Of a DNA stretch of 64,000 bases, positions 52,827 to 60,673 are shown piece after piece (positions within the stretch are counted from its first letter, which is position 1; every line of letters begins with the position of its first letter). Source of the stretch: Methylobacterium radiotolerans JCM 2831 (lineage in GTDB: Bacteria > Pseudomonadota > Alphaproteobacteria > Rhizobiales > Beijerinckiaceae); the NCBI RefSeq assembly GCF_000019725.1, contig NC_010510.1, positions 1-64,000 on the forward strand. Reading direction: 5' to 3'. The position numbers and the translations under genes are program-made. Below the pieces are notes generated by a model. It was not told the DNA's origin and searched no databases. It saw only the letters and a program-made list of their open reading frames with translations.

Positions 52827-53553
52827 GCCCGGCTACCGCCTCCTCGATTGCGGTGACCGGGCCCTCACGGTGGAGCTCGGCCGAACGGTCGATCCCGCGG
52901 TCAACGCGCGGGTCATCGCCCTCGACGCGGCGCTCCGCGGCGCCGGCCGTCCCGGCCTCCTGGAGACCGTGCCGACCTACCGCTCGCTCCTCGTCCTCTA
53001 CGATCCGGACCTGCTGCCCCGGGCCGACCTCGTCGCGCTGATCGCCGCGCACTGGCCGCCGCCGGACGGGGCGGCGGGGTCCCTGCGCCGCTGGCGGGTG
53101 CCGGTCCATTACGGCGGCGCGCACGGCGCCGACCTCGACGACCTCGCCGCCGGGGCCGGGCTCAGCCCGGAGGCGGTGATCGCCCTTCATTCCGGCCGCG
53201 ACTACCGCGTCTACATGATCGGGTTCGCCCCCGGCTTCGCCTATCTCGGCGGCCTCGATCCCCGGCTCCACGCGAGCCGGCGCACCGATCCCCGACCGAA
53301 GACCCCGGCGGGCAGCGTCTCGATCGGCGGGAACCAGACCGGCGTCTCGCCGCCCCTGGAACTGCCGAGCGGCTGGCAGCTCATCGGCCGCACGCCCGCG
53401 CGGTCCTACGATCCGGCCCGGGCCGAGCCGTTCCTGTTCGCGGCCGGCGACCTGATCCGGTTCGAGCCGATCGACCGCGCCGCGTTCGACGCCCTCAGCG
53501 AGGCCGCCCGCGCCGGCGAGACCGTCGCGACCCTGGAGCGGATCGATGCCTGA
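52819..53553 (+). CDS. pxpB: 5-oxoprolinase subunit PxpB (KipI/allophanate hydrolase subunit 1)
   Basis: A 244-residue protein with the KipI-type pattern: LLDCGDRALTVELG at the start, VPTYRSLLVLYDP, RVPVHYGGAHGADLDDLA, YMIGFAPGFAYLGGLDPRL, KTPAGSVSIGGNQTGVSPPL and GWQLIGRTP. It starts at GTG 52819, inside the end of pxpA (8-nt overlap), and itself overlaps pxpC by 8 nt. It forms a heterodimer with PxpC that carries the ATP-dependent step. In Bacillus the homologue also inhibits the kinase KinA; nothing here suggests that role. Confidence 0.95.
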   Translation: MSEPGYRLLDCGDRALTVELGRTVDPAVNARVIALDAALRGAGRPGLLETVPTYRSLLVLYDPDLLPRADLVALIAAHWPPPDGAAGSLRRWRVPVHYGGAHGADLDDLAAGAGLSPEAVIALHSGRDYRVYMIGFAPGFAYLGGLDPRLHASRRTDPRPKTPAGSVSIGGNQTGVSPPLELPSGWQLIGRTPARSYDPARAEPFLFAAGDLIRFEPIDRAAFDALSEAARAGETVATLERIDA

Positions 53554-54580
53554 GGGCCTGCGCGTCATCGCCCCCGGCGTGTCCTCGACCCTGCAGGATG
53601 CCGGGCGGCCGGGCTACCTGCGCTACGGCATCTCGGGGTCCGGCGCGATGGATCCCGACCTTCTGGCTCTGGCCAACGGACTCGTCGGCAACCCGCTCGA
53701 CGCCGCGGTGATCGAGATGGCGATGGTCGGTCCGACGCTCGTCTGCGAGACGGACATCTGCCGCGTCGCGCTCGCAGGGGCACCCTTCGCGATGAGCGTG
53801 AACGGGCGCCCCCTCGACCCGTTCACGGCCCACGACCTGCGGCGGGGCGACCGGCTCGTCCTCGGCGGCCCGCGGCAGGGCCTGCGCGCCTGCCTCGCGG
53901 TCGCCGGCGGTCTCGCCGTCGCGCCGATGCTCGGCAGCGTCGCGACGCACACGCGCACCCGCCTCGGCGGCCTCGACGGCAATCCCCTGGCGGCGGGCGA
54001 CCTGCTGCCCCTCGCGGCGCCCGCGCCCCGCGACCGCCCGCTGACCCTGCCGACGGCCCACCGGCCGACCTTCGGCGGACCCATCCGGGTGGTGCTCGGG
54101 CCGCAGGCCGACGGCTTCACCGAGGACGGCCTGCGGACCTTCCTCTCCGAACCCTACACCCTCACGGCGCGGGCGGACCGGATGGGCTGCCACCTCGACG
54201 GGCCGCCGATCGCCCACGCCGACGGCTTCAACATCGTCTCGGACGGGATCGTGAACGGCTCGATCCAGGTGCCCGGCCACGGGCGGCCGCTGATCCTGCT
54301 CGCCGACCGCCACACCACCGGCGGCTACCCGAAGATCGCCACCGTGATCTCGGCGGATCTCGGCCGCCTCGCGCAGGTGCGGCCGGGCGAGACCATCCGG
54401 TTCGCGGCCGTCGCCGTCGCGGAGGCCCAGGCCATCGCCCACGCGGCGCGGCGCGGCCTGGCCGCGCGGTTGGCGGCGCTGGTGCCGGCCGGCGGCGGCG
54501 ATCTCGACAGCGCCTTCCTGCTGTCCTGCAACCTCGTCGGCGGCGTCGTCTCGGCGCGCGCCCTCGACCCGGCGCCCTGA
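53546..54580 (+). CDS. pxpC: 5-oxoprolinase subunit PxpC (KipA/allophanate hydrolase subunit 2)
   Basis: A 344-residue protein with LRVIAPGVSSTLQDAGRPGY at the start, GISGSGAMDPDLLALANGLV, RVVLGPQADGFTEDGL, ADRMGCHLDGPPI, SDGIVNGSIQVPGHGRPLIL and RHTTGGYPKIATV. These are the diagnostic blocks of the KipA family. It works with PxpB and PxpA to hydrolyse 5-oxoproline with ATP. Length is normal and no motif is missing, so the pxp set here is complete. It is followed after 38 bp by a VOC gene. Confidence 0.95.
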   Translation: MPEGLRVIAPGVSSTLQDAGRPGYLRYGISGSGAMDPDLLALANGLVGNPLDAAVIEMAMVGPTLVCETDICRVALAGAPFAMSVNGRPLDPFTAHDLRRGDRLVLGGPRQGLRACLAVAGGLAVAPMLGSVATHTRTRLGGLDGNPLAAGDLLPLAAPAPRDRPLTLPTAHRPTFGGPIRVVLGPQADGFTEDGLRTFLSEPYTLTARADRMGCHLDGPPIAHADGFNIVSDGIVNGSIQVPGHGRPLILLADRHTTGGYPKIATVISADLGRLAQVRPGETIRFAAVAVAEAQAIAHAARRGLAARLAALVPAGGGDLDSAFLLSCNLVGGVVSARALDPAP

Positions 54581-54618
54581 CGGCGTCGCACCCCCTCCCA
54601 CCCAGCAAGAGACCGTCG

Positions 54619-55032
54619 ATGCTCACGCCGTTCCATCTCGCCTACCACGTCACCGACCTCGACGCGGCGCGCCGCTTCTACGGCGGCGTCCTCGGCTGCC
54701 AGGAGGGCCGCAGCACCGAGACCTGGGTCGATTTCGACTTCTTCGGCCATCAGCTCTCGCTGCACCTGGGCGAACCCTTCGCCACCACCCGGAGCGGGAA
54801 AGTCGGCGACCACACGGTGATGATGCCGCATCTCGGCGTGGTGCTGCCGCTCGACGCCTGGGAGGCGCTCGCCGGCCGCGTCGAGGCGGCCGGCATCGCC
54901 TTCGACATCCCGCCGGTCGTCCGCTTCGCCGGCGAGCCCGGCGAGCAGCGCACGATGTTCTTCTTCGATCCGAGCGGCAATCCGATCGAGATCAAGGGTT
55001 TCCGGGATCTGGCCGGCGTCTTCGCGCACTGA
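54619..55032 (+). CDS. VOC-family (glyoxalase-like) protein, 137 aa
   Basis: A single VOC module. First beta-alpha-beta unit: FHLAYHVTDLDAARRFYGGV with the His ligand in LAYHV. The middle strand is FFGHQLSLHLG, and the end FFFDPSGNPIEIKGFRD supplies the Glu ligand. It belongs to the group often annotated glyoxalase or dioxygenase; the reaction cannot be told. It is the last gene of the plus-strand operon and converges on the binding-protein gene (51-bp gap). AGCAAGAG serves as ribosome site. Confidence 0.9.
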   Translation: MLTPFHLAYHVTDLDAARRFYGGVLGCQEGRSTETWVDFDFFGHQLSLHLGEPFATTRSGKVGDHTVMMPHLGVVLPLDAWEALAGRVEAAGIAFDIPPVVRFAGEPGEQRTMFFFDPSGNPIEIKGFRDLAGVFAH

Positions 55033-55083
55033 GGCGCGCGCGCCCGTCGCCGACGGCGACGGGCGGCTCGGACGGGCCGCCCG

Positions 55084-56679
55084 TCAGGCGCGGCGGGCGT
55101 TCCAGAAGACGAACTGGCCGTCGACCACGTCCCGGAGATCGCGCCGGAAGGCCGTCCGGTAGAAGTACTGGCCGGTCGGCAGGTACGGCACGTCGCGCAT
55201 CGCCAGGGTCTGCATCTTGGCCGCGATCGTCTTGCGCGCCGCCTGGTCCGGCGCCTCGATCCAGGCCTCGCGCAGGCTCTCCAGTTCGGGCAGGTCAGGC
55301 CAGCCGAAGAAACCCTTCTCGCCGCCGCAGCGCAGGACCTGCTCCACGACCGGGTTGGCCATGTCGAGGCCGGTCCAGGTCGTGGTGAAGATGTTCCAGC
55401 CGCCCTGGTCGGGGGGCGCCTTGCTGGCGCGGCGCGTGACCAGCGTGCCCCAGTCGGACACGACGTACTGCACGTTCATCCCGAGGCGCTGGAGCAGGTC
55501 GTGCATGATCTCGCCGAGGGCGCCGAGCACGGGGTTCTCGCTCGTCGACATGAGCACGACGCGCTCGCCCTTGTAGCCGGCCGCCACGAGGTCGCGCTTG
55601 GCCTTGGCGAGATCGCGCGGCCGGGTGAGCACGTCGAGGCCGGCATCGGTCGCCATCGCGGTCCCCGGCGTGAACAGGCCGACATCCTTGCGCCACAGCT
55701 TGGGATCGTCGCCGGCGGCCGCCGCCATGAAGTCCGCCTGCGACAGGGCCTCGAGGACCACGCGCCGGACCGCGGGCTTGTCGAAGGGCGGATAGAGGTG
55801 GTTCATGACGCCGGTGCCGAGGTTGCCGAGCGGCGAGGCGAGCTGCGTGGCGATCTGCGGGTGGGCCTGCAGGGTCGGCACGAGATCGCTGATCGGGTTC
55901 TCCCACCAGTCGACCTCGCCGTTCTGGAGGGCGGCGGCCGCGGTGCCGGGGTCGGGCATGACCTGCCACTCGACCCGCTCGAAATGGACGCGCTTCGGCC
56001 CGGCCACCCAGGAGACCGGGCCGTCCTCCCGGGGCCGGTAGTCCGGGTTGCGGTCGTAGACCACGCGGGCGCCGACGAGCCGCTCCTTGGCGTTGAACCG
56101 GAACGGGCCGGAGCCGATCAGCTCGGGGATCTGCTGGGCCGGGTCGATGGCGGCGAGGCGCTCGGGCATGATGACGAGGACCGGCGGCCCGAGCTTCGCC
56201 AGGGTCTCGAGCATGAGCCCGTAGGGCCGCTTCAGGCGGATGACGAAGGTCCGGTCGTCCGGCGCCTCCAGGGCGTCGGTGCGCGCCATCAGGGCCTGTC
56301 CGAGGCTGTCGCGCTGCGCCCAGCGCCGGATCGACGCGACGCAGTCGCGGCCCCGCACCGGCTCGCCGTCGTGGAACTTGAGGCCGTCGCGCAGCCGGAA
56401 GGTCCAGCGCCGCCCGTCCTCCTCGACCGTGTGGCCCTCGACCATCTGCGGCTGCGGCGTGAACTGCGCGTCGAGGCCGTAGAGCTGGTCGAACACCATG
56501 AGCGCGTGGTTGCGCGTGACGTAGGCCGTGGTCGTCACCGGATCGACGATGGTGAGGTCGGATTGCGGCACGAAGCGCAGGACGCTCGCCCGGCCGCCCT
56601 GGGCCAGGGCCGGACGGGCCGGCAGGAAGGGCGCGGCGGCCGCGGCGGCGGTACCGCCGAGGAAGGTTCGTCGCAGCAT
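55084..56679 (-). CDS. ABC substrate-binding protein, family 5, copy 2
   Basis: A 531-residue periplasmic binding protein with a Tat-type signal (RRTFLGGTAAAAAAPFLPAR). The core matches copy 1 (44214-45806) block by block: LTIVDPVTTTAYVTRNHALM, FRLRDGLKFHDGEPVRGRDC, AAIDPAQQIPELIGSGPFRF and PYLPTGQYFYRTAFR. The two are clear paralogues that presumably deliver related amide ligands. No Dpp-type permease accompanies it. The start MLRRTF at 56679 is chosen over GTG 56688, because AGGAG lies too close to the latter. It is the distal gene of the last minus-strand operon, separated by a 133-bp gap with a hairpin. Confidence 0.92.
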   Translation of the reverse strand: MLRRTFLGGTAAAAAAPFLPARPALAQGGRASVLRFVPQSDLTIVDPVTTTAYVTRNHALMVFDQLYGLDAQFTPQPQMVEGHTVEEDGRRWTFRLRDGLKFHDGEPVRGRDCVASIRRWAQRDSLGQALMARTDALEAPDDRTFVIRLKRPYGLMLETLAKLGPPVLVIMPERLAAIDPAQQIPELIGSGPFRFNAKERLVGARVVYDRNPDYRPREDGPVSWVAGPKRVHFERVEWQVMPDPGTAAAALQNGEVDWWENPISDLVPTLQAHPQIATQLASPLGNLGTGVMNHLYPPFDKPAVRRVVLEALSQADFMAAAAGDDPKLWRKDVGLFTPGTAMATDAGLDVLTRPRDLAKAKRDLVAAGYKGERVVLMSTSENPVLGALGEIMHDLLQRLGMNVQYVVSDWGTLVTRRASKAPPDQGGWNIFTTTWTGLDMANPVVEQVLRCGGEKGFFGWPDLPELESLREAWIEAPDQAARKTIAAKMQTLAMRDVPYLPTGQYFYRTAFRRDLRDVVDGQFVFWNARRA

Positions 56680-56732
56680 CGGGGTCACTCCTGGCGTTCC
56701 GGGTCAGGCGGGCGGGGACGGGTGCGCCGGGC

Positions 56733-56753
56733 GGCATCCCTCGCGAGGATGCC
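56733..56753. repeat. Short inverted repeat between CoA-ligase and binding-protein genes
   Basis: GGCATCC (56733-56739) pairs with GGATGCC (56747-56753) around ctcgcga. Only a 7-bp stem and no T-run: a weak intercistronic hairpin. Confidence 0.5.
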
Positions 56754-56812
56754 TTCTGCGGGCGCGCATTCCGTAGGAACACAACCTGCAAGGGCCGTTC
56801 CGCCCGGGCCGG

Positions 56813-58336
56813 TCACCGGGCCCGGACGGCCTCTTCGGCGCGCCGGCGCAGGGCCGCGCGGTCGATCTTGCCGGTCGAGGCGAGCGGCAGCGCCTCGACG
56901 AACCAGACCCGGCGCGGGTGCTGGTAGGCGGGCGCGTGTTCGAGCGCGTGCTCCTTGAGGGCGGCCTCGTCGACGGTGGTGCCGGGCCGGCGGACCGCGA
57001 AGGCGACGGGCTTGGTGCCCTTGATGGCGTCGTCCACGGGCACCACGCAGGCCTGGAGCACCGCGGGGTGGCGCTCCAGGACCAGCTCGACCTCGCCGGG
57101 GAAGATGTTCTCCCCGCCCGAGACGAACATGTCGTCGGTCCGGCCGAGGAAATAGTAGAACCCGTCCGCGTCGCGGCGGAAGACATCGCCGGTGTCGTAG
57201 AACCCGTCCGGGGTGATCGGCACGGGGACGTCCGGCCGGTTGTGGTAGCCCAGCATGATCGCGGGGCTGCGCATCTGCAGGACGCCGGTCTCCGGGGCGT
57301 CCGGTCCGACGAGGCGCACCGCGACCCGGGGGTGCGGCGCGCCGACGGAGGCGACCGGCGTGGGCAGGCCGTCCGGATGGTCGCCGAACACGACCGGGCC
57401 GCCCTCGGTGGTCCCGTAGGCGTTGAGGATGCGCGCGTTCGGCAGGAGGGCGCGGATCTGCCGGGCCAGGGCGTCGCTGACCGGCGCCGAGCCCATCCGC
57501 ACCGTCCGCACGCGGGTGAGGTCGGCCTCCGCCAGGACATCCCGCTCCCGCAGCATCATGGCGATCATCGGCGGCACGGCGGTGAGCCACGTGCAGCTTT
57601 GGCGGTCGATCGCCGCGATGTAGGCCCGCGCCTCGAACTGCGGCAGCAGCACCATCGTGGCGCCGGCCGCGCAGACGAGGAGCGCCAGGGCCAGCGCGTT
57701 CATGTGGTAGAGGGGCGCCGCCACGAGCAGCCGTTCGTCGCGCAGGTCCGTGTCCGCGGCGCGGGTCCGGGCCACCCAGAGGTGGCTGGCATGGCTCAGC
57801 CGCACGCCCTTCGGCCGGCCCGTGGAGCCGGAGGTGTACAGGAACAGCGCCGCCTCGTCGGGCTCGGGCACGATCGGCGCGAAGGGCCCGGGATCGAGCC
57901 AGGCCGCGAAGCCCTCCGGTCCGTCATCGTCGAACCCGGCGACCCGGACCCCGGGGCCGAGCCCCGCCAGCACGTCCCGGCGCGGGCCGTCGCAGAGCAC
58001 GAGCCGGGCCCCGCAATCGGCGAGCACGGCGGCGATCGTGGCCGGCGGAAACTTGTGGTTGACCGAGACCGGGACCACCCCGGCCCGCATCGCGCCGAGC
58101 AGGGCCGCGATCGTGTCGGGCCGGTTGGCCGCGAGGATCGCGAGCCGCGCGCCGCGGCCGATCCCGCCGCGCAGGAGACCGCGCGCGAAGGCGTCGGCCC
58201 GGGCATCGAGGTCGGCGCGGGTCATCACCGTCGCCCCGACCCCGGGGTCGACGCCGATGATCAGCGGCCTGTCCGGCGACCCGGACCGGTCGACGAGATC
58301 GCCGAGATTGGTCGGACCCGTGGCCGCGCGCGTCAT
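56813..58336 (-). CDS. AMP-forming acyl-CoA synthetase (carboxylate-CoA ligase)
   Basis: A 507-residue ANL-superfamily enzyme. P-loop-like A3 motif YTSGSTGRPKG, A5 NAYGTTEGGPVV, A7 FYDTGDVFRRD, A8 hinge GRTDDMFVSGGENIFPGEVE and the catalytic A10 lysine in LASTGKIDR. It should activate an organic acid as acyl-adenylate and then acyl-CoA. The GENIFP hinge resembles medium-chain, benzoate/cyclohexanecarboxylate and related ligases; the substrate is not resolvable. The ATG at 58336 overlaps the end of the upstream VOC gene by 4 nt (stop at 58333), so it is cotranslated with it. Confidence 0.93.
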   Translation of the reverse strand: MTRAATGPTNLGDLVDRSGSPDRPLIIGVDPGVGATVMTRADLDARADAFARGLLRGGIGRGARLAILAANRPDTIAALLGAMRAGVVPVSVNHKFPPATIAAVLADCGARLVLCDGPRRDVLAGLGPGVRVAGFDDDGPEGFAAWLDPGPFAPIVPEPDEAALFLYTSGSTGRPKGVRLSHASHLWVARTRAADTDLRDERLLVAAPLYHMNALALALLVCAAGATMVLLPQFEARAYIAAIDRQSCTWLTAVPPMIAMMLRERDVLAEADLTRVRTVRMGSAPVSDALARQIRALLPNARILNAYGTTEGGPVVFGDHPDGLPTPVASVGAPHPRVAVRLVGPDAPETGVLQMRSPAIMLGYHNRPDVPVPITPDGFYDTGDVFRRDADGFYYFLGRTDDMFVSGGENIFPGEVELVLERHPAVLQACVVPVDDAIKGTKPVAFAVRRPGTTVDEAALKEHALEHAPAYQHPRRVWFVEALPLASTGKIDRAALRRRAEEAVRAR

Positions 58337-59145
58337 GGGGCCGCCCTGCACGGGAGACGGAGGTCGAAGGCCGGCAGCGTCAGCGTGGCCGCCTCCGGCC
58401 CGTGCCTGACCCAGGCCGCCTCCGGGAGCGCGACCGCGCGGGCCTCGAGGGCGTCGAGGCCGCGGAAGCGCAGGGTCAGGGCGGCGAAGCGGGCGGCCGG
58501 CCCCGGCACGATCGCGACCCGCGTCTCCCCGAGCCGCAGGGTCCAGCCATCGCCTGTGGCCTCGGCCGCGGTGCCTGTCGCGGCGGCGTAGAGAGCGGCG
58601 TCGGCCTCGGGCGCCGGGCTCTCGATCGTCAGCGCGTCGATGCCCGAGAAGCCGTTCGGATGGTCGAGCCATTCGGGGCGCCAGACCAGATCCGGGGTCC
58701 GGTGCTCGCAGTGGTAGAGGCGGCCCGCCGGGAACCGGTCGGCCGGCACCCGAACCGTGCGGAACCGGGCCGCCGCCTCGCGGCCGTCGACGGTGACCGG
58801 GCGCGAGAAGGCGACGGGCGGTCCGGCCGCCAGCCCCAGAGCGGCCAGCCGCGCGTGGGTCGCGTCGGCGTCCCGGCTCGCCACGACGAGCCCGTTCAGG
58901 CCGAACGGGCTGTCCAGGACGTCCTGCCGCTGCGGACCGGTCTCGGGCACGCCCACGAGTTCGAGGTACGGGCCCGCCGTCATCATCAGGTGGTTGATGG
59001 AGCCGAGCGAGTGGTGGCCGCGCGGCGTCAGGCGGAATCCGAGGGCGGCGAACAGGTCCGCCGCCTCGTCCATCCGCCGCAGCACGTTGATCACGACGTG
59101 GTCGAGGGCCCCGTCCGCCGGGGCGCCGGGGGCCTGCCCCATCAT
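58333..59145 (-). CDS. VOC/glyoxalase-like domain protein, 270 aa
   Basis: Residues 12-190 read as a glyoxalase-like fold (LDHVVINVLRRMDEAADLFA, LGFRLTPRGHHSLGSINHLM, YLELVGVPE, LYHCEHRTPDLVWRPEWLDH). The His and Glu positions usual for metal binding are present (LDHVV, YLELVG, CEHRTPD). The pattern resembles the Glyoxalase_3 family seen in catabolic operons. The chemistry is unknown, perhaps isomerase or lyase. The start MMGQAPG at 59145 overlaps the thioesterase stop by 4 nt. Both overlaps place it in a tight ligase-VOC-thioesterase module. Confidence 0.85.
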   Translation of the reverse strand: MMGQAPGAPADGALDHVVINVLRRMDEAADLFAALGFRLTPRGHHSLGSINHLMMTAGPYLELVGVPETGPQRQDVLDSPFGLNGLVVASRDADATHARLAALGLAAGPPVAFSRPVTVDGREAAARFRTVRVPADRFPAGRLYHCEHRTPDLVWRPEWLDHPNGFSGIDALTIESPAPEADAALYAAATGTAAEATGDGWTLRLGETRVAIVPGPAARFAALTLRFRGLDALEARAVALPEAAWVRHGPEAATLTLPAFDLRLPCRAAP

Positions 59146-59561
59146 CTCGCCGGCGCCGTCATGTAGACGCCCCGGCCGCTCGCGAGCAGGCGCCCCGCGT
59201 CGTCGAGGATCTGCGCCTCGGCCACCGAGAGCTGGTTGCCGAACTTCACCACCGTGCCGCGGCAGGTGAGATCGCCCTGCATCGCGGCGCGGTGGTAGTC
59301 GACCCGCAGGTCCACCGTGGGGACGCCGCGGCCGGTCTTGGAGACCAGTGCCCAGTCGGCGGTGAGATCGACGAGCGTCGCCAGGATGCCGCCGTGGACG
59401 TAGCCGCGCTCGGCGTTGACGACCCATTCCGGCCGCCACGTCGCCTTCAGCTCGATCGTGCCCTCGCCGACGGCGACGACGGAGAGCCCGAGCCACTGGT
59501 GGAACGGGCCGCGCAGCAGCAGCGCCTCGACCTGCTCCTTGCTGAGGGGGGTGTCGGACAT
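59142..59561 (-). CDS. PaaI-type hotdog-fold thioesterase
   Basis: A 139-residue hotdog protein: FHQWLGLSVVAVGEGTIELK, the active-site region VHGGILATLVDLTADWAL with catalytic Asp in LVDLTAD, DLRVDYHRAAMQGDL and a final strand GRLLASGRGVYM. It should hydrolyse a small acyl-CoA or aryl-CoA, matching the CoA ligase in the same transcript as product release or rescue of stalled CoA. A 64-bp gap separates it from the upstream reductase gene. Confidence 0.9.
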   Translation of the reverse strand: MSDTPLSKEQVEALLLRGPFHQWLGLSVVAVGEGTIELKATWRPEWVVNAERGYVHGGILATLVDLTADWALVSKTGRGVPTVDLRVDYHRAAMQGDLTCRGTVVKFGNQLSVAEAQILDDAGRLLASGRGVYMTAPAR

Positions 59562-59625
59562 GGCTTCGGGGTCTCCTTGGGCGAGGGCAGAGGCGACGAC
59601 GCGCGCCGGACCGGCTCGGGCGGTG

Positions 59626-60642
59626 TCAGGGGGTGACGACGATCTTGCCCATGACCTCGCGGTCGCGGATCATCCGCAGGCCTTCGGCGGCCTCTTCGAG
59701 AGGCAGGACCTTGTCGATGGTCGGCTTCAGCGTGCCGGCCTGGATCATGTCCATCAGGGCCGACAGGTCGTCGTCGTAGAAGCTGTTCGAGCCGATCACC
59801 TTGAGCTCGAAGCTCCAGATGTAGCGGAGATCCTCTTTGGGATCGTGCCCCGCGGTCGCCCCGCAGACGAGCAGCGTCCCGCCGCGCTTCAGGCACTTGA
59901 GCGAGGGGACCCAGGTGTCGCCGCCGGTGAAGTTGATCACCACGTCGACGCCGCCCTCGTAGGTCCGGCGCTGCGGCTTGCCGTACTGCTGGATCGCCCA
60001 CTTGGAGAAGTCGGTCTCGCGGTAGTTGACGACGTGGTCGGCCCCGAGCGCCTTGAGCGCCGCCATCTTCTCCGCGCTGCCCGCGCAGGCGATCACCTCG
60101 GCGCCGAGCTGCTTAGCCAGCATCACACAGCCCGTGCCGACGCCGCCGCTGGCACCCAGGATCAGGACCCTGTCGCCCGCCTTCACGGTTTTGTGGGTGA
60201 TCAGCATGCGGTGGGCGGTGCCGTAGGCCACCGGCAGGGAGGCGGCGTCCGCGTAGCTCACGTCCGGCGGCATCGCGATCAGCTGGCTCGTCGAGACGCG
60301 GCAGTACTCGGCCATGCCGCCGTCGAGCATCTCGCCCATCAGGCCCTTGGCCTTGTTGAGCGGGTTGACCAGGACCCGGTCGCCGACGTGCCACTCGGCG
60401 ACTCCCGCGCCGAGTTCGACGATCTGGCCGGCCATGTCGAGGCCGATGACCACCGGCATCGGCACCTTGATGCCGGGCATGCCCTTCACGGTGAACACGT
60501 CGTGGTAGTTGAACGAGGACGCGCCGACGCGGATCAGGACCTCGCCCGGGCCGGGCGACGGCTTCGGGTAGTCGTCGACCACTTTCAGCGTGTCGATGTC
60601 GCCGTGCGCCTCCAGCACGAGCGCCTTCATCGTCTGAGCCAT
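59626..60642 (-). CDS. Zinc-type (MDR) alcohol dehydrogenase/quinone reductase-like protein
   Basis: A 338-residue medium-chain dehydrogenase. The N-terminal GroES-like domain has GPGEVLIRVGASSFNYHDVF, GLDMAGQIVELGAGV and GDRVLVNP; the NAD(P) site is VLILGASGGVGTGCVMLAKQ. The catalytic zinc Cys-His pair is not in its usual place (SSFNYHDVF instead of C-x-T-D) and the four-Cys structural zinc lobe is absent, so a zinc-independent enoyl or quinone reductase activity is more likely than alcohol oxidation. It lies in the CoA-ligase operon and could reduce the unsaturated intermediate. Confidence 0.9.
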   Translation of the reverse strand: MAQTMKALVLEAHGDIDTLKVVDDYPKPSPGPGEVLIRVGASSFNYHDVFTVKGMPGIKVPMPVVIGLDMAGQIVELGAGVAEWHVGDRVLVNPLNKAKGLMGEMLDGGMAEYCRVSTSQLIAMPPDVSYADAASLPVAYGTAHRMLITHKTVKAGDRVLILGASGGVGTGCVMLAKQLGAEVIACAGSAEKMAALKALGADHVVNYRETDFSKWAIQQYGKPQRRTYEGGVDVVINFTGGDTWVPSLKCLKRGGTLLVCGATAGHDPKEDLRYIWSFELKVIGSNSFYDDDLSALMDMIQAGTLKPTIDKVLPLEEAAEGLRMIRDREVMGKIVVTP

Positions 60643-60673
60643 CGTGGAAACCCTCTTCTGCAGGTCGGAAAGG

